Source: QHXQ01 sp963788965
Lineage (GTDB): Bacteria > Acidobacteriota > Blastocatellia > Pyrinomonadales > Pyrinomonadaceae
Length of the DNA: 64,000 nt
Assembly (NCBI GenBank): GCA_963788965.1
Contig: CAWBIK010000005.1
Span: 1,364,001 to 1,428,000, forward strand
Direction of reading: 5' to 3'
The translations under genes and the position numbers were made by a program. The notes beneath the pieces are model-generated. The model did not search any database and was not told the origin of the DNA. It saw nothing but the letters and a program-made list of their open reading frames with translations. Of the stretch, positions 62,448-64,000 are shown piece after piece; the first letter of the stretch is position 1, and each line of letters begins with the position of its first letter.

Positions 62448-62762
62448 GTTTCCTACCTTTGTTTGCGCCGCGACCTGCCGGCGTGGCTGCGTTTAGTACG
62501 CAGATCGATGACTACATTCAAACCGTGGCAAATAATGGGCCAGCGCGCGCGCCTTGAGCGGCGCGACGCGCACCAAAACTGCGCAGAAATTGTTGCCTGC
62601 ACGGCGCACTTATGGTAGTTTGCGCGCCGCACAAATTGATTCCGTGTGCCGCAACGCCGCGCCGCAGGCGCTCTGTCGTAAGCGCCTTTCGCTTCGCACC
62701 CGACCTTACGGGTGTCCGTTCAGTCACCCTCGTTTTGCCGACAGCACAAGGAGAATTTCCCC
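62448..62762. other. Divergent intergenic region
   Basis: This 315-bp GC-rich gap should hold promoters for the membrane protein (minus) and the M48 protease (plus). I see no convincing -35/-10 pair, repeat or RNA. AAGGAG at 62748-62753 is the protease ribosome site. Confidence 0.4.
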
Positions 62763-64000
62763 ATGTATAAGTACGCCCCGCGCACACTGGTGGCGCTCGC
62801 CGCCGCCTTCTGCCTGCTCTTCGGCGCGCCGCTCGCAAGCTTTGCGAAAGTGCGCCGCGCCCACGCGCCAACCGCGGCGCAGGACAAGAAGAAAGACGAT
62901 AAGAAGGACGACAAGAAAGATGATAAGAAGGATGCACCGCCGAAGCTGACGAAGCAGGAGCGCAAGTATCAAGAGATCAAAAAATTCTCGCTTGAGCTTT
63001 ATAACAAAGACCCTGATTTCCGTGAGGATGTCGAGGACGCATACCGGGCGAAGATGCGCGAGCACAGCGAGTACGCTTACGATCTCAACACGCGCGATTA
63101 CAGCGACACGCAGGTCATGCGCAACGGCGACCGGCTGAAAATCTACGATACGCTCTACGACAATCCGCTCGCGCAGGACTACATGAACCGCGTCGGGCAG
63201 TCCATCGTGCCCGCCAACTCGCAACGCCTCTACGCGTTCAAGATTCTGTTGAACCCCGTGCCCGAAGCGCGCTCGCTCTCAACCGGCACGGTCTACATCT
63301 CGACCGGGCTGCTCTCCGTCGTTGACAATGAAGCCCAACTCGCCTACGTGCTCGGTCACGAGGTCGGGCACATCGAAAAAGATCACTGGCACGACGACGT
63401 GCTGGTCGCACAAGGCATCGAGCCGTATAACGAAAAGCAGGCGAAGAAGCGCGCCTTCTGGGGCGCGATGATCGGCGCAGCGGCAGCGGGCGTCGCCGGG
63501 TCGGCCGGTGGTTCGGGCCGCACTTCGTTGCAGGTCGGGTTGCTGGCCTTCTCGCTCGCGCCGTCGCTGTTGAAGTTCGCCTACCCGGATGCCATCAACT
63601 CGTGGGATCGGCTACAGGAAGATGAAGCGGATCAACTAGGGCTGCAATACATGCTTGAGCGGAACTACGACGCGCGCGAAGTGCCGAAGTTCTATGAGAG
63701 CCTGCAACGAACCACGCGGCGCGACAAGCGCGTGGGGCTAGGGTTTCTGGCCGATACGGAGCGCATCGCCGAACGCATCGTGCAAGTCAACTCATTGCTC
63801 GCTCTGGGGGGCACTAGCTTGGGCAATCGCGCCTTGATCGTCGGCGCGTCCGACTTGGCGGCGCAACGCATCGAAGCCACGAATCGCGTCGAGCCGATCT
63901 CGACGCAGACCGAGCCGGGCAAGTCGCTCGACCCGCAACGCGACGCGGCCAAGCGCGCCGCCGTCGCCAGCAAAGCGATCAACACAAAACTGGCCCAAGA
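62763..64000 (+). CDS. Secreted M48-family metalloprotease (3' cut by window edge)
   Basis: 412 codons are visible with no stop. A signal peptide (RTLVALAAAFCLLFGAPLASFA) precedes a mature part that begins with a Lys/Asp-rich tract (QDKKKDDKKDDKKDDKKD). The zinc motif HEVGH is in VLGHEVGHIEKDHWHDD, and the third ligand Glu lies in QEDEADQLGLQYML. This is the BepA/Oma1-like M48 pattern, whose members process or assemble envelope proteins. An alanine/glycine-rich hydrophobic loop (GAAAAGVAGSAGGSG) separates the two motifs. It has AAGGAG nine bases before the ATG. Confidence 0.85.
   Translation, partial: MYKYAPRTLVALAAAFCLLFGAPLASFAKVRRAHAPTAAQDKKKDDKKDDKKDDKKDAPPKLTKQERKYQEIKKFSLELYNKDPDFREDVEDAYRAKMREHSEYAYDLNTRDYSDTQVMRNGDRLKIYDTLYDNPLAQDYMNRVGQSIVPANSQRLYAFKILLNPVPEARSLSTGTVYISTGLLSVVDNEAQLAYVLGHEVGHIEKDHWHDDVLVAQGIEPYNEKQAKKRAFWGAMIGAAAAGVAGSAGGSGRTSLQVGLLAFSLAPSLLKFAYPDAINSWDRLQEDEADQLGLQYMLERNYDAREVPKFYESLQRTTRRDKRVGLGFLADTERIAERIVQVNSLLALGGTSLGNRALIVGASDLAAQRIEATNRVEPISTQTEPGKSLDPQRDAAKRAAVASKAINTKLAQ

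Overview
The window is a high-GC, gene-dense chromosomal segment of a Gram-negative bacterium, with outer-membrane assembly genes, Tat export, lipoproteins and a diderm-type PBP1B. A GWxTD-domain protein, an NADP isocitrate dehydrogenase with a C-terminal extension, an ECF sigma/anti-sigma/DUF4097 cluster and many two-domain or low-complexity secreted proteins point to Acidobacteriota, perhaps class Blastocatellia. That placement is inference from gene content, because no rRNA gene is present. There is no prophage, insertion sequence or CRISPR array.

Layout, left to right. 0-2 kb: end of an App1-like phosphatase, then ribBA. 2-11.3 kb: an outer-membrane biogenesis block (TamB, an Omp85/BamA-like protein, a SurA-N-like periplasmic protein). 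11.5-14.5 kb: a hemin-type ABC importer (hmuTUV). 14.6-20.7 kb: patatin-like lipase, PBP1B, acpS, pgeF, a stand-alone DsbD-alpha-like domain. 20.7-30.4 kb: rlmN, a zinc-ribbon protein coupled to a YceH protein, a SET-domain protein, a two-domain M16 peptidase, a membrane J-domain protein, nadB and nfi. 30.5-36.7 kb: GWxTD protein, a 1 kb non-coding stretch with a probable structured RNA, tatC, tatA, a VOC protein, a nitroreductase, carD. 37-44 kb: a complete minus-strand phosphate regulon, pstSCAB-phoU-phoB-phoR, with a PhoB-type operator upstream of pstS. 44-47.4 kb: DUF937 and SnoaL-like proteins, gltX, tRNA-Ser(GCU). 47.6-53.4 kb: ECF sigma factor, zinc-finger anti-sigma factor and three DUF4097 proteins. 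53.5-64 kb: MscS/CNB channel, DUF3303, purK-purE, a DUF6883/DUF4926 pair, DinB, icd, ATP-dependent DNA ligase, a membrane protein and a truncated M48 metalloprotease.

Two features cut across the map. First, at least fifteen gene junctions carry short tandem repeats with a 7- or 8-base unit. Many are folded into long inverted repeats, often perfect over 18-29 bp, and in several places they spill into coding sequence. Second, nine apparent single-base indels break genes between 1 and 30.3 kb while no gene beyond 30.4 kb is broken. Uneven sequence accuracy is more likely than gene decay. The affected genes are annotated here as single frameshifted CDSs.

The most promising undescribed element is the structured non-coding region at about 32.5-33.0 kb, minus strand. 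It has four GNRA-capped stems and one UUCG-capped stem, all oriented for the same strand.
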